NCBI GenBank assembly: GCA_963966275.1
Contig: CAWZYQ010000011.1
Span: 1 to 45,262 of the forward strand
Origin: UBA10427 sp003500135
Lineage (GTDB): Bacteria > Bacteroidota > Bacteroidia > Cytophagales > Cyclobacteriaceae
Reading direction: 5' to 3'
DNA: 45,262 nt
Shown one piece after another: positions 16,711-26,500 of the stretch. The position numbers and the translations under genes are program-made. Positions within the stretch are counted from its first letter, which is position 1, and each line of letters begins with the position of its first letter. The notes under the pieces were generated by a model. It saw nothing but the letters and a program-made list of their open reading frames with translations. It did no database searches and had not been told where the DNA came from.

Positions 16711-16740
16711 TTGCAGTTTTCACAATTATTCATACCTTTG
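16711..16740 (+). promoter_or_regulatory. Bacteroidota-type promoter upstream of the small exported protein and secDF
   Basis: TTG at 16711-16713 and TACCTTTG at 16733-16740 are separated by 19 nt. This matches the Bacteroidota primary promoter (-33 TTG, -7 TAnnTTTG) in both sequence and spacing. Transcription would start near 16745, only about 10-15 nt before the 114-aa ORF, so its leader would be very short. Confidence 0.62.
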
Positions 16741-16754
16741 CTCGCCCTAAAAAC

Positions 16755-17099
16755 GTGATTTTGAAGCGCTTCATACTTATATCGCTTTCGGTTTTATTGT
16801 TCGTTGCCAATGCTTCCGGCAACTCGATTGAAGTGTATACCCAAAACCCGGCACATGAACAACCTGACATAGATCACGATATACCTTCTGATGAGCAGGG
16901 TGAAGCCTATGTTATAAAAATGATCCAGGCGCCTGTATCATTGCTTCATTTGCATTTTCATGCCGACCTCTCTTTTGAATTTGATTTATATGAAATTTCA
17001 GAGGAGACTGTATCGGAAACACTTACCCTCCTCTCGCTTCATGAAACTAAATTATATAAAAGATTATTCCGTACTATTATTTCCCCTAATGCTCCCTAG
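16755..17099 (+). CDS. Small exported protein of unknown function upstream of secDF
   Basis: No family recognised. The 114-aa product starts at GTG 16755 (or TTG 16761) and has a clear Sec signal (KRFILISLSVLLFVANASG). The mature part of about 90 residues is acidic at first (DIDHDIPSDEQGEAY), then has a His/Phe-rich patch (LLHLHFHADLSFEFDLYE) and ends KLYKRLFRTIISPNAP. A good promoter precedes it, and secDF begins about 100 nt after its stop. It could be an envelope protein expressed with the Sec accessory complex, or an unrelated gene. Confidence 0.65.
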   Translation: MILKRFILISLSVLLFVANASGNSIEVYTQNPAHEQPDIDHDIPSDEQGEAYVIKMIQAPVSLLHLHFHADLSFEFDLYEISEETVSETLTLLSLHETKLYKRLFRTIISPNAP

Positions 17100-17201
17100 C
17101 ATTTAAAGACTTAACTGAAATCTACTTTCCCCTGAATACGGTCCAGGGAACCAATTTTAATTATTTATTCAAGAATCATTTATTAACAAATATTAATTAT
17201 C

Positions 17202-20200
17202 ATGCGTAATAGAGGTTTTATCGTATTTCTTACGGTGATCGTTACGCTTCTCTGTGTATACTATTTGTCTTTTACATTTGTATCAAGAAGCGTAAATCAA
17301 GATGCCATTACCTATGCCAAAGATGCTGAAGGTAATGTTGACTTTTCAAAAAAACAGGCCTATCTCGATTCTATTTGGAACGAGACGGTGTACAATCTGT
17401 TTGGCGCCGAGTACACTCTGAAAGAAGTAAAAGAAACAGAGCTTAGCCTCGGACTTGACCTTCAGGGTGGTATGCACGTAACTCTCGAGGTATCCCCAGT
17501 AGATATCATTTTAGGTCTTAGTGGCAATAGCCAGGACCCGGCCTTACTCGAGGCACTGGATAAAGCAAGGGAAATGCAAAAAACCAGCAATGAGAGTTTT
17601 GCAAACCTTTTTTACCAGGCATTTCAGGAAACCAGTCCCGACCAGAAACTTGCCCCTATCTTTACCAATGCTTCAAACCGGGATAAAATCAGTTTTGAAG
17701 ATACGGATCAGGAGGTGCTGAATGTGATCAAAGAAGAAATCACCCAGGCCATCGATCGTTCATTCGAAATTTTGCGAACTCGTGTTGACCGCTTTGGTAC
17801 TTCACAACCCAATATTCAGCGATTACAGGGTACCGGTAGAATTCAGATCGAATTGCCGGGCGTAGAAAACCAGGAAAGGGTAAGAAAACTGCTACAAGGT
17901 GTGGCAAAACTGGAATTCTGGGAAGTGAGTGAATTCACTGAAAATTTTGAGTCGCTTCAGGCTATCAATAATAAACTTGTTCAGGAAGAACAACTCAAAA
18001 GTACGGATGTTGACGAACTTGGTGAAGAAGCCTATCAGGATGCTTTAGCTGAACTGGCTGTAACCGAAGAAACTGTAGAAGAAGTTGACACGATTAGCTC
18101 AGAGGACAGCCTGGAAGCATTGTTGACCGATACCACTGCTGCAGACACTGCCGCTACACCGGAAATATCTCAGTTTTTCACCATGATCAACTTCCCCCAG
18201 GGATTGGTCGACCTGAAAGATACCCTTCAGGTAAACCGTATTTTAGACCGAATGGAAAATGGCGATCTTAAGGGCCTTTTCCCAGGTACACTTAAATTCC
18301 TCTGGGGCGTTAAACCCATGGAAATTGAAGGGGAAGACCCAATGATGCCACTCTATATCGTACGTGTGGGAAGAGGCGGAAAAGCACCTTTGACCGGTGA
18401 GGTGATCACCGATGCCCGACAATCATTCGATGAAGGTGGCGGACCATCTGTATCGATGAGTATGAATGCAGTAGGCGCCAAAAAATGGCGCAACCTAACT
18501 CGTGAAAACGTTGGAAGAAGAATCGCCATCGTGCTGGACAATTATGTATATTCAGCTCCTAATGTGCAAAATGAAATTCCGGGCGGACAGTCTGTTATTA
18601 CCGGTAATTTTACCATGGAAGAAGCGGAAGACCTTGCCAATGTGCTAAAAGCCGGCGCCCTGCCAGCCAGAACGAGAATTGTGGAAGAAGCGGTTATCGG
18701 ACCAACCTTGGGTAAAGAAGCCCAAAAACAGGGTATCTTCTCAATGGTAGCCGGTTTGGTGATCGTTATTTTATTCATGTTTGCCTACTATTCAAAAGGT
18801 GGTTTGGTAGCTAACGTCGCACTTGTCTTCAACGTATTCTTCATTTTGGGTATTCTGGCCCAGCTCAATGCGGCGCTTACCTTGCCCGGTATTGCCGGTA
18901 TTGTATTGACCATCGGTATGTCGATCGATGCGAACGTACTTATTTTTGAAAGGATAAGGGAAGAATTAAGGGGAGGATCAGCGCTGTTAAGAGCGATCTC
19001 ACAAGGTTATAACAAGGCATTCAGCTCTATCCTCGATGCGAACGTAACTACTTTTATCACGGGCGCCATTCTATTTGTTCTTGGTTCAGGACCTGTTAAA
19101 GGTTTTGCTACCACCCTGATGATCGGTATCGTTTGTTCATTCTTCACTGCCGTATTCATCACCAGGGTAATAGTTACCTGGATGACGAAAAAAGGTGATG
19201 AAAGCAAGATTTCTTTTGAGACAGGCTTATCGAAAAAGGCGCTTTCCAGCCTTTCTATCGATTTCATGAGCAGGAGAAGAATTGCCTACATTGGTTCAGC
19301 CATTTTTATTGTCGTTGGTTTGTCATTGGTAGTGGTACAGGGCGGACTGAATTATGGTGTCGACTTTACCGGTGGCCGGTCATATATCGTAGAATTTCAA
19401 AATCCGGTAGTTCCATCCGAGTTGGAGCCTTCTTTGGGTCAAACATTTGAAGGTTTGGGAACCGAAGTAAAAACATATGGCGCCAATAATATCTTGAAAA
19501 TTACGTCCGGTTACCTCATCAATGATGAGTCTTCCGAAGCGGATCAAGAGGTAAAAAGCAAGCTCATCGGAGGAATAGAGGCACATACCGGCCTGAACTA
19601 CACTGAAGATGATCGCAATATCAACGAAACCAACTTCAGTATTGTGGGATCGTCAAAAGTGGGGGCAACCATTGCAGATGATATCAAACGCACTTCCCAG
19701 GAATCGATCATAGTAGCGTTAATTGCTATTTTCCTATATATTCTGATCCGATTCCGCAAATGGCAATTCGGTGTTGGTGCGGTTGCCGCATTGTTCCACG
19801 ATGTAATGGTGGTGATCAGCGCCTTTGCTTTCGCCCGACTGTTTGGTAAGGCTTTTGAAATTGACCAGGTTTTCATTGCATCGTTGCTGACCATTGTCGG
19901 TTACTCGATCAACGATACTGTGGTTGTATTCGATAGGATCAGGGAAAACCTGATTTTAAAACCTCATACACAAAACAAGGAAACTTTTAATATCTCCCTG
20001 AATGAAACGCTCAACAGAACACTCATTACATCATTAACTACTTTGATTGTAATTTTAGTACTGTTGATATTTGGTGGCGAAGTATTGAGAGGATTCTCCT
20101 TTGCCTTGTTGGTGGGTATTCTGGTTGGTACTTATTCGTCTGTATTCATTGCTTCACCAATATCTCTTGATTTCTTCAATAAAAGCCTTAAATCAAAAGG

Positions 20201-20210
20201 TGATAGCTAG
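17202..20210 (+). CDS. secDF: Fused protein translocase subunit SecDF
   Basis: Proton-driven accessory subunit of the Sec translocon that pulls exported proteins across the inner membrane. SecD and SecF are fused in one 1002-aa chain, as is usual in Bacteroidota. The SecD half has TM1 near residue 10, the motif LSLGLDLQGGMHVTLEV, the periplasmic P1 domain with an extra acidic Ser/Thr/Asp-rich insert (about 270-330), then five TMs with GMSIDANVLIFERIREELR. The SecF half begins near residue 690 with LNYGVDFTGGRSYIVEF and ends with GYSINDTVVVFDRIRENL and its last TMs. A strong terminator follows directly. Confidence 0.97.
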   Translation: MRNRGFIVFLTVIVTLLCVYYLSFTFVSRSVNQDAITYAKDAEGNVDFSKKQAYLDSIWNETVYNLFGAEYTLKEVKETELSLGLDLQGGMHVTLEVSPVDIILGLSGNSQDPALLEALDKAREMQKTSNESFANLFYQAFQETSPDQKLAPIFTNASNRDKISFEDTDQEVLNVIKEEITQAIDRSFEILRTRVDRFGTSQPNIQRLQGTGRIQIELPGVENQERVRKLLQGVAKLEFWEVSEFTENFESLQAINNKLVQEEQLKSTDVDELGEEAYQDALAELAVTEETVEEVDTISSEDSLEALLTDTTAADTAATPEISQFFTMINFPQGLVDLKDTLQVNRILDRMENGDLKGLFPGTLKFLWGVKPMEIEGEDPMMPLYIVRVGRGGKAPLTGEVITDARQSFDEGGGPSVSMSMNAVGAKKWRNLTRENVGRRIAIVLDNYVYSAPNVQNEIPGGQSVITGNFTMEEAEDLANVLKAGALPARTRIVEEAVIGPTLGKEAQKQGIFSMVAGLVIVILFMFAYYSKGGLVANVALVFNVFFILGILAQLNAALTLPGIAGIVLTIGMSIDANVLIFERIREELRGGSALLRAISQGYNKAFSSILDANVTTFITGAILFVLGSGPVKGFATTLMIGIVCSFFTAVFITRVIVTWMTKKGDESKISFETGLSKKALSSLSIDFMSRRRIAYIGSAIFIVVGLSLVVVQGGLNYGVDFTGGRSYIVEFQNPVVPSELEPSLGQTFEGLGTEVKTYGANNILKITSGYLINDESSEADQEVKSKLIGGIEAHTGLNYTEDDRNINETNFSIVGSSKVGATIADDIKRTSQESIIVALIAIFLYILIRFRKWQFGVGAVAALFHDVMVVISAFAFARLFGKAFEIDQVFIASLLTIVGYSINDTVVVFDRIRENLILKPHTQNKETFNISLNETLNRTLITSLTTLIVILVLLIFGGEVLRGFSFALLVGILVGTYSSVFIASPISLDFFNKSLKSKGDS

Positions 20211-20230
20211 TTTATAAATTATTCACACTA

Positions 20231-20263
20231 AAAGCTGCTTCGAGTTCGGAGCAGCTTTTTTTT
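20231..20263 (+). terminator. Intrinsic terminator of secDF
   Basis: The arms AAAGCTGCTTCG and CGGAGCAGCTTT pair around a 4-nt loop and are followed by a run of eight T. It lies 20 nt after the secDF stop and is one of the strongest terminators in the window. Confidence 0.88.
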
Positions 20264-20268
20264 GCCAT

Positions 20269-20298
20269 AAAAAAACCGGCCCAGGGGATGAACCGGTT
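20269..20298 (-). terminator. Possible minus-strand terminator facing secDF
   Basis: On the minus strand AACCGG (20293-20298) pairs with CCGGTT (20274-20279) and is followed by a T-run. It would stop minus-strand transcription coming from terC, although terC ends about 420 bp away. Confidence 0.4.
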
Positions 20299-20718
20299 GT
20301 ATCAGGGGATGGTAGAGATGGTTGTTTGGATGGTAAATGGCTTGTCAAATAGAGTGATAAGTTGTTAATGCGCTGTCTTTACTTTATTTGGAACCAAAAA
20401 CCGATGGCTAATTTAATGATTAGTTATAACATACAAAATCACATCTATAATTTTTAACTAGATTCATATGTAACAAAAATCACGATTTTTGTCGAAACAT
20501 TTAAATATTTCATCCGCCTATCTCCCGATTTTATTATAAATATTACATAAACAGATAACACAACTTTAAATGAGTGATATTTAAAGTTTAATAACCAATA
20601 AATGTATTTGTTGTTGATGTAAGTTTTTTGGGCAATCTTTTCTTCACGATTTTATCATCACAGCTACTGGTACATTCCTAGATTTAAAAAAGCAGGTAGA
20701 ATAGCGAATTGAACGCTT
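20299..20718. other. Non-coding AT-rich region between convergent secDF and terC
   Basis: About 420 bp with no convincing ORF on either strand. It is very AT-rich and lies between the ends of two convergent genes, so it is unlikely to hold promoters for them. I see only a small imperfect dyad (CTAAT...ATTAG near 20410) and nothing that identifies an RNA gene. Confidence 0.5.
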
Positions 20719-21462
20719 TTAATTTTCCTCTATCCTCTTGTTTAGTTTTAATACCCTTCTCCTTTTCGTGATCTGGATGTTGATCATTTCGACTAAGAGC
20801 GAGAAAAACACGGCAAAGTAAATATAGCCTTTAGGTACCTCATAATGAAATGCCTCTATCATGAGCATAAAACCGATGAGAATTAGGAATGATAAAGCCA
20901 AAACTTCGAGAGAGGGATGTTTTTTGATCACATCGGCTATACGACTCGCAAATAAGAGCATGATCACCATCGAAATGATCACAGCTGTAATCATAAGCCA
21001 AAGTTCTTTGGTCAACCCGATGGCGGTAAGGATCGAATCAACTGAAAAGATGATATCAATGAGTATAATTTGAACAATGACCGAAGTAAATGAAGCTTTT
21101 GCTATTTCTTTTGCGTATTCTCCTTCCACTTCCATTTTTTCATGTATCTCTTTGGCGCTCTTAAAAAGCAAAAACAAACCACCGGCCAGCAGTATCACAT
21201 CCCTTAAACTGAATGGATGGTCAAAAATCGTAAAAAGAGGCTCCTGAATGGCCATGAGATATGATAAAAAGAATAACAAAACCACCCGGTTTACCAAAGC
21301 AAGTGTAATTCCGATAAACCGTGCCCTTCCTTGCTTTGATTCTTCTAATTTGTTGGATACAATAGAGATAAAAATAATATTGTCTACACCCAGCACAATC
21401 TCCAATAAGGTCAGTGTTAGAAGTGCAATCAGGTTTTCCGGGGTAAGCAGTGCTTCCATCAT
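20719..21462 (-). CDS. TerC family integral membrane protein
   Basis: Polytopic 247-aa membrane protein of the TerC/Alx group, linked in other bacteria to tellurite resistance, pH response and Mn2+ export. The signature acidic TM motifs are present: LTLLEIVLGVDNIIFISIVSN near residue 20 and DIIFSVDSILTAIGLT near 135. Seven hydrophobic segments are visible and the C-terminus is basic (ITKRRRVLKLNKRIEEN). It lies 3 nt downstream of purM on the same strand and is probably cotranscribed with it. Confidence 0.92.
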   Translation of the reverse strand: MMEALLTPENLIALLTLTLLEIVLGVDNIIFISIVSNKLEESKQGRARFIGITLALVNRVVLLFFLSYLMAIQEPLFTIFDHPFSLRDVILLAGGLFLLFKSAKEIHEKMEVEGEYAKEIAKASFTSVIVQIILIDIIFSVDSILTAIGLTKELWLMITAVIISMVIMLLFASRIADVIKKHPSLEVLALSFLILIGFMLMIEAFHYEVPKGYIYFAVFFSLLVEMINIQITKRRRVLKLNKRIEEN

Positions 21463-21465
21463 GAT

Positions 21466-22629
21466 TTAATATTCGAATGTGCCGTATTTACTTTTTATGG
21501 TCAGCCTTTTGTTTGGAGAGGCCTCTACACGCCCGACAATTTTTGCATCTATACTAAACGATTGGGCTGAATCAATACACCCCTGAGCATGTTTTTCAGG
21601 CAGGTAAATTTCCATGCGGTGCCCCATGTTAAAAACTTTGTACATCTCTTTCCAGTCAGTTCGGCTTTGTTCCTGGATGATTTTAAAAAGCGGTGGAAGA
21701 TCAAATAAATTATCTTTGATCACATGAAGCTTATCGACAAAATGCATGACTTTTGTCTGCGCACCACCACTGCAGTGAATGAGGCCATGTATTTCATTTC
21801 TTAGGGATCCCAATATTTTTTTCAATACAGGAGCATATGTCCTGGTTGGTGAAAGCGCCAGCTTACCCATATCTACCTGCACACCTTCCACTTCATCGGT
21901 AAGATGATAATTGCCCGTGTAGACCAACCCATGGTCAACTGCCGGGTCGTAACTTTCCGGATACTTTTCTGCATAGGTTTTTGCAAAAACATCATGCCGG
22001 GCCGAGGTAAGGCCATTACTTCCCATACCGCCGTTGTATTCAGTTTCATAGCTTGCCTGACCAAAAGAAGACAAACCAACAATCACATCGCCGGGCTGGA
22101 TCTTATCATTGGATATTATTTGATCCCTACGTGTACGGGCAATCACCGTTGAATCTACAATTATCGTGCGCACGAGATCACCAACATCGGCCGTTTCACC
22201 TCCGGTACTGATAATATCGACACCTTGGTCGCGAAGCATTTGCAAAACTTCTTCCGCACCATTGATTATTGCGGCGATCACTTCGCCAGGAATAAGGCGC
22301 TTATTGCGACCTATTGTAGAAGAATATAAAATATTATCCACTGCCCCCACGCAAGCCAGGTCATCAATATTCATAATGATCGCATCCTGGGCAATGCCTT
22401 TCCAAACCGAAAGGTCGCCCGTTTCCTTCCAATAAAGATAGGCGAGGGAAGATTTGGTCCCCGCTCCATCCGCATGCATAATATTGCAATACTCCGGGTC
22501 GCCATGGAGCATGTCGGGCACAATCTTGCAAAACGCTTTTGGGAAAAGCCCTTTATCCAGGTTTTTTATGGCGCTATGTACATCTTCTTTATCGGCGGAA
22601 ACACCTCGTTGGCGGTAACGTTCGTTCAT
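21466..22629 (-). CDS. purM: Phosphoribosylformylglycinamidine cyclo-ligase (AIR synthase)
   Basis: ATP-dependent cyclisation of FGAM to AIR, the purine step right after PurL. The 387-aa protein is the longer Bacteroidota-lineage form. AIRS/PurM motifs include NIMHADGAGTKSSLAY, the metal/ATP-binding MNIDDLACVGA, ISTGGETADVGDLVRT and PGDVIVGLSSFGQAS, and the C-terminal domain has VFNMGHRMEIYLP. The upstream gap to the CHAD gene carries a TATCTTTG box, so purM may have its own promoter. terC follows after 3 nt. Confidence 0.93.
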   Translation of the reverse strand: MNERYRQRGVSADKEDVHSAIKNLDKGLFPKAFCKIVPDMLHGDPEYCNIMHADGAGTKSSLAYLYWKETGDLSVWKGIAQDAIIMNIDDLACVGAVDNILYSSTIGRNKRLIPGEVIAAIINGAEEVLQMLRDQGVDIISTGGETADVGDLVRTIIVDSTVIARTRRDQIISNDKIQPGDVIVGLSSFGQASYETEYNGGMGSNGLTSARHDVFAKTYAEKYPESYDPAVDHGLVYTGNYHLTDEVEGVQVDMGKLALSPTRTYAPVLKKILGSLRNEIHGLIHCSGGAQTKVMHFVDKLHVIKDNLFDLPPLFKIIQEQSRTDWKEMYKVFNMGHRMEIYLPEKHAQGCIDSAQSFSIDAKIVGRVEASPNKRLTIKSKYGTFEY

Positions 22630-22649
22630 ATCATTACGATTATTCGGCG

Positions 22650-22657
22650 CAAAGATA
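22650..22657 (-). promoter_or_regulatory. Candidate -7 element for purM
   Basis: TATCTTTG on the minus strand fits TAnnTTTG and lies 21 nt upstream of the purM ATG. No clear TTG box lies 19-20 nt further upstream. It partly separates purM from the CHAD gene that precedes it. Confidence 0.42.
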
Positions 22658-22668
22658 AGAATCCTTTT

Positions 22669-23505
22669 TTAATCGTAAGGAACGAGCGGATTTGAAGTTT
22701 TTACTGTAAATATTTTTTTAAGATCGTCAGCTAACCTGATCGACTGCTCATGTAAATCCCCCGTATATTTCACTTTCCTTTTGAATTCCGAATCTTCCGG
22801 TATCTTTTCAATCACTTTTCCAGGAAGGCTTCCATATAAAACCTGTCTGTCGTGCACGTCGCCTAATGCCTGCTCTTGTTTTTTTACTTTCTTTTTTAAA
22901 GGTTTGATGATCTCCTTTTCCTGATCCCCAAAAAATTTTAAAGCATAAAATATTTTCTTCCAGGTTTTTCGGGTATCGTGCAGCGCATCGTTGAAATAAT
23001 CCCTTTTGTTTAAATCTTTTAAGTTTTGCAATTCCACACTCAATATATGGTGCAAGGTTGACCTTTCTAGCATGGGTCGTTGTTGCCTGTATTGCTTAAA
23101 CTCCTCTTTTGACCAATAATTTTGTGCCATTTCCGTATTCAGGAATTTTTTCAATTTCTTATTTTTCTTTTTCCATTTTTTATCTCTTTTATTACGCAAT
23201 TTGTCCAGCAATTTATCCGGCAACCCGAGTTCATAGAGCAGTTTTGTTTCATTTTCAATATCACGAACCTTACCTCCCAGTTTATACAGCTTTTTAAAGG
23301 ATTTAAACTGTTTATCCGGATGTATATTCAATATCTCATAGAAATGATCAATTGCCCGAATCTTCTTATATGTTTTCCTGTAATTATGTAATCTTTTACG
23401 TGAGGCCTTTTCCTTTATTTTTGCTGCTCTATATCGCGTAAGTCTTAAATAAAACAATGCCAGGCCATCGATGGTGGTAATTTCTTGTTTTTTAAAATTA
23501 TCCAT
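22669..23505 (-). CDS. CHAD domain-containing protein
   Basis: Helical, strongly basic protein of 278 aa rich in Lys/Arg. CHAD domains bind inorganic polyphosphate through a basic surface. Characteristic elements are the N-terminal LRLTRYRAAKIKEKASRKRLHNYR (shown here in part), the central LHDTRKTWKKIFYALKFF, and QALGDVHDRQVLYG corresponding to the LGxxxDxxV signature. No CYTH (triphosphate tunnel) domain is fused. It lies between purL and purM but is separated from purL by a terminator. A role in granule association or phosphate sensing is only inference. Confidence 0.82.
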   Translation of the reverse strand: MDNFKKQEITTIDGLALFYLRLTRYRAAKIKEKASRKRLHNYRKTYKKIRAIDHFYEILNIHPDKQFKSFKKLYKLGGKVRDIENETKLLYELGLPDKLLDKLRNKRDKKWKKKNKKLKKFLNTEMAQNYWSKEEFKQYRQQRPMLERSTLHHILSVELQNLKDLNKRDYFNDALHDTRKTWKKIFYALKFFGDQEKEIIKPLKKKVKKQEQALGDVHDRQVLYGSLPGKVIEKIPEDSEFKRKVKYTGDLHEQSIRLADDLKKIFTVKTSNPLVPYD

Positions 23506-23518
23506 ACCTACATATACG

Positions 23519-23557
23519 AAAAAAGCCCTGCTGATTTACAACAGGGCTCCTTTTTTT
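23519..23557. terminator. Intrinsic terminator after purL
   Basis: AGCCCTG (23524-23530) pairs with CAGGGCT (23542-23548) around an 11-nt loop. The A-run before and the T-run after make it able to act in both directions; for minus-strand purL it falls 25-50 nt past the stop and ahead of the CHAD gene. Confidence 0.78.
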
Positions 23558-23572
23558 GATTTTAAATGTGAT

Positions 23573-26500
23573 CTATTTTGGGTTCTCCACCCATTTTCTG
23601 GCGTTCACAAATGCTTCGATCCAGGGGGTTATTTCATCATTTTTCCGCTCCGAAGGATAATATCCCCAATTCCATGGATAGGTTGCTCTTTCGAGGTGTG
23701 GCATCATCACAAGATGCCGGCCGTCTGCTGAACAAAGTGCGGCTGTATTGTAATCGGAACCGTTAGGATTGCCCGGGTAAGCGCTATGGTGATATTTCAT
23801 TGGGATGTGATAGGCGCTTTCCTCCTCCGGAAGGTTGAATTTGCCCTCGCCATGCGCCACCCATATGCCCAGCCTGCTACCTGCAAGTGTTTTCAGCATC
23901 ACACTTTGGTTTTCATGAATATCCACATTTAAAAATATAGATTCGAATTTGTGGGAATCATTGTGCTGCATCGTAGGTTTTTGATCTTTTTCAGGCGTTA
24001 CAACCCCCAGTTCCATCATCAGCTGGCAACCATTGCACACACCCAGTGAAAGGGTGTCTTTGCGGGCATAAAATTTATCGAGGGCTTCCTTGGCTTTAGG
24101 ATTGTAGAGAAATGCACCGGCCCATCCTTTGGCGGAGCCCAGTACGTCGGAATTGGAAAACCCTCCTACGAAAACGATCATATTGATCTCCTCCAGGGTT
24201 TCCCGGCCACTGATCAGGTCGGTCATGTGGACGTCTTTTACATCGAAGCCGGCCAAATGAAGCGCCCAGGCCATTTCGCGATCTCCATTCACCCCTTTTT
24301 CTCGTATGATAGCCGCCTGTGTTCCTGATCTTTTTCTTCGCTTGTGATCTATTCCATGGCCAGAATACTTACCATTGAAATGTTGTGGGAATGTATACTC
24401 CAAGGCCTGCTCTTTGTAATGATCAAAGCGCGATTTGGCAAGTTCAGCAGGCGTCTGCTTCTCGTCCATCAAATATGAAGTACGATACCAGGTGTCGCGC
24501 AAATAATCAATATCGAGTTCAAGCTGCATTCCGGAAGTCCTCACATTGAACCTGCGCCCGGAAAGTACATTCGCCAATTCGAAATATTCAATGTTGTTAT
24601 CGGACAATATTCCATAGGCTTTACTACCTGCTTCTACCTGGATCAACAATCCCGGGTTTTCGCTAAAGAGAATGTCAACTATTTCATCGCGATCGTACTG
24701 ACTGAGATCTACTTCAACCCCGCTTGAAGGTTGAGCAAAATTCATCTCCAGCAGTGCAGTGATCATTCCACCAGCAGAAATGTCATGACCCGATAGGATC
24801 AATCCCTCTTCAATGAGCATCTGGATGGTATCGAAAGCATGGGCAAAATAGGCCGGGCCTGTTACATCAGGGGTATCTTCACCAAGCCGGTTGACTATCT
24901 GGCCAAAGCTGCTTCCACCGAGCTTAAACTGATCTTTTGATAAATTGATGTAAAGCAGTTTCGACCCTTCAATAGGCTCAATAACCGGCTCAACTACTTT
25001 TCTTATGTTACTCACTTCAGCTCCTGCTGAAATGATCACTGTGCCCGGCGCATAAACTTTTTCCCCATCCGGGTATTTTTGGGTCATGGATAGTGAATCC
25101 TTTCCTGTGGGAATATTGATCCCCAATGCCAGGGCAAAGTCACTCGCTGCTTTCACGGCGTTGTACAACCGGGCATCTTCTCCGGGGTTTTTACAAGGCC
25201 ACATCCAGTTGGCGCTTAATGAGATGCCTTTCAGGCCGCCTTCAATTGGCGCCCAAATAATATTGGTCAATGCTTCGGTAATGGCAAGTACAGAACCCTT
25301 TTCCGCACTAACCAGGGCAGCAGCCGGTGCATGGCCTATCGCCGTTGCAATACCTTTTATGCCCTGATAGTCGATGGCAGAAACACCTACATTATTCAGT
25401 GGAAGTTGTATCGGCCCGGCCGTTTGTTGCTTGGCCACTTTTCCGGTAACAGAGCGGTCAACTTTATTGGTCAACCAGTCTTTACAGGCGACACCTTCCA
25501 ACTGCAATACCTGTTCAATGTAATATGCAACCAATGCGAGGTCATAGGCTACTTTTTTATATTCGGCAGGGAGCGATTTATCTTTCATGATGGTCTTTGG
25601 CGGGTTGCCAAACATATCCATCAGGTTGAGATTAATAGGCTTTTCCCCGTCTTTTTGCAAAAACACAAATTTAAGGTCGCCCGTGGTTTCGCCCACCACG
25701 TACATTGGAGCACGTTCGCGATCGGCAATTGCTTTGAGCAGCGCAAGGTCTTTTTCTTTTAATACCAGACCCATGCGTTCCTGCGATTCATTTCCGATAA
25801 TTTCCTTGGCAGAAAGCGTAGGGTCTCCGATGGGCAGCTTATCCATTTCAATCACTCCGCCGGTTTCTTCCACAAGTTCCGACAGGCAGTTCAGGTGCCC
25901 GCCTGCACCGTGATCGTGTATGGATACGATGGGGTTCTCGTCAGACTCAGCCAGGGCCCGAATGGCATTGGTTACCCTCTTTTGCATCTCAGGATTGGAC
26001 CTTTGCACGGCATTGAGCTCTATCGCATTGGCGAACTCACCGGTATCGACGGAGGAAACGGCTCCTCCACCCATTCCGATCCGGTAGTTATCCCCTCCCA
26101 GCAAAACTACTTTTTCCCCTTTTTCCGGAGTGTCTTTCTGGCTGTCTGCCTTTTTACCATAACCGATACCTCCCGCCAGCATGATTACTTTATCATAGCC
26201 TAATTTGGCGGCATTTTCAAAGTGCTCAAAGGTAAATACTGACCCGCAAATAAGGGGCTGGCCAAATTTATTTCCGAAATCTGAAGCCCCATTGGAAGCC
26301 TTGATCAGTATTTCATCCGGTTTTTGATAAAGCCACTTTCGCGCTTCTGTGGCCTTTTCCCAACTCCTTCCACCGTCGAGTCTTGGATAGGCCGTCATAT
26401 ACACTGCCGTTCCCGCAAGTGGCATGGCGCCTTTTCCACCGCCTACCCGATCACGAATTTCGCCGCCACTTCCGGTAGCCGCACCGTTAAATGGTTCCAC

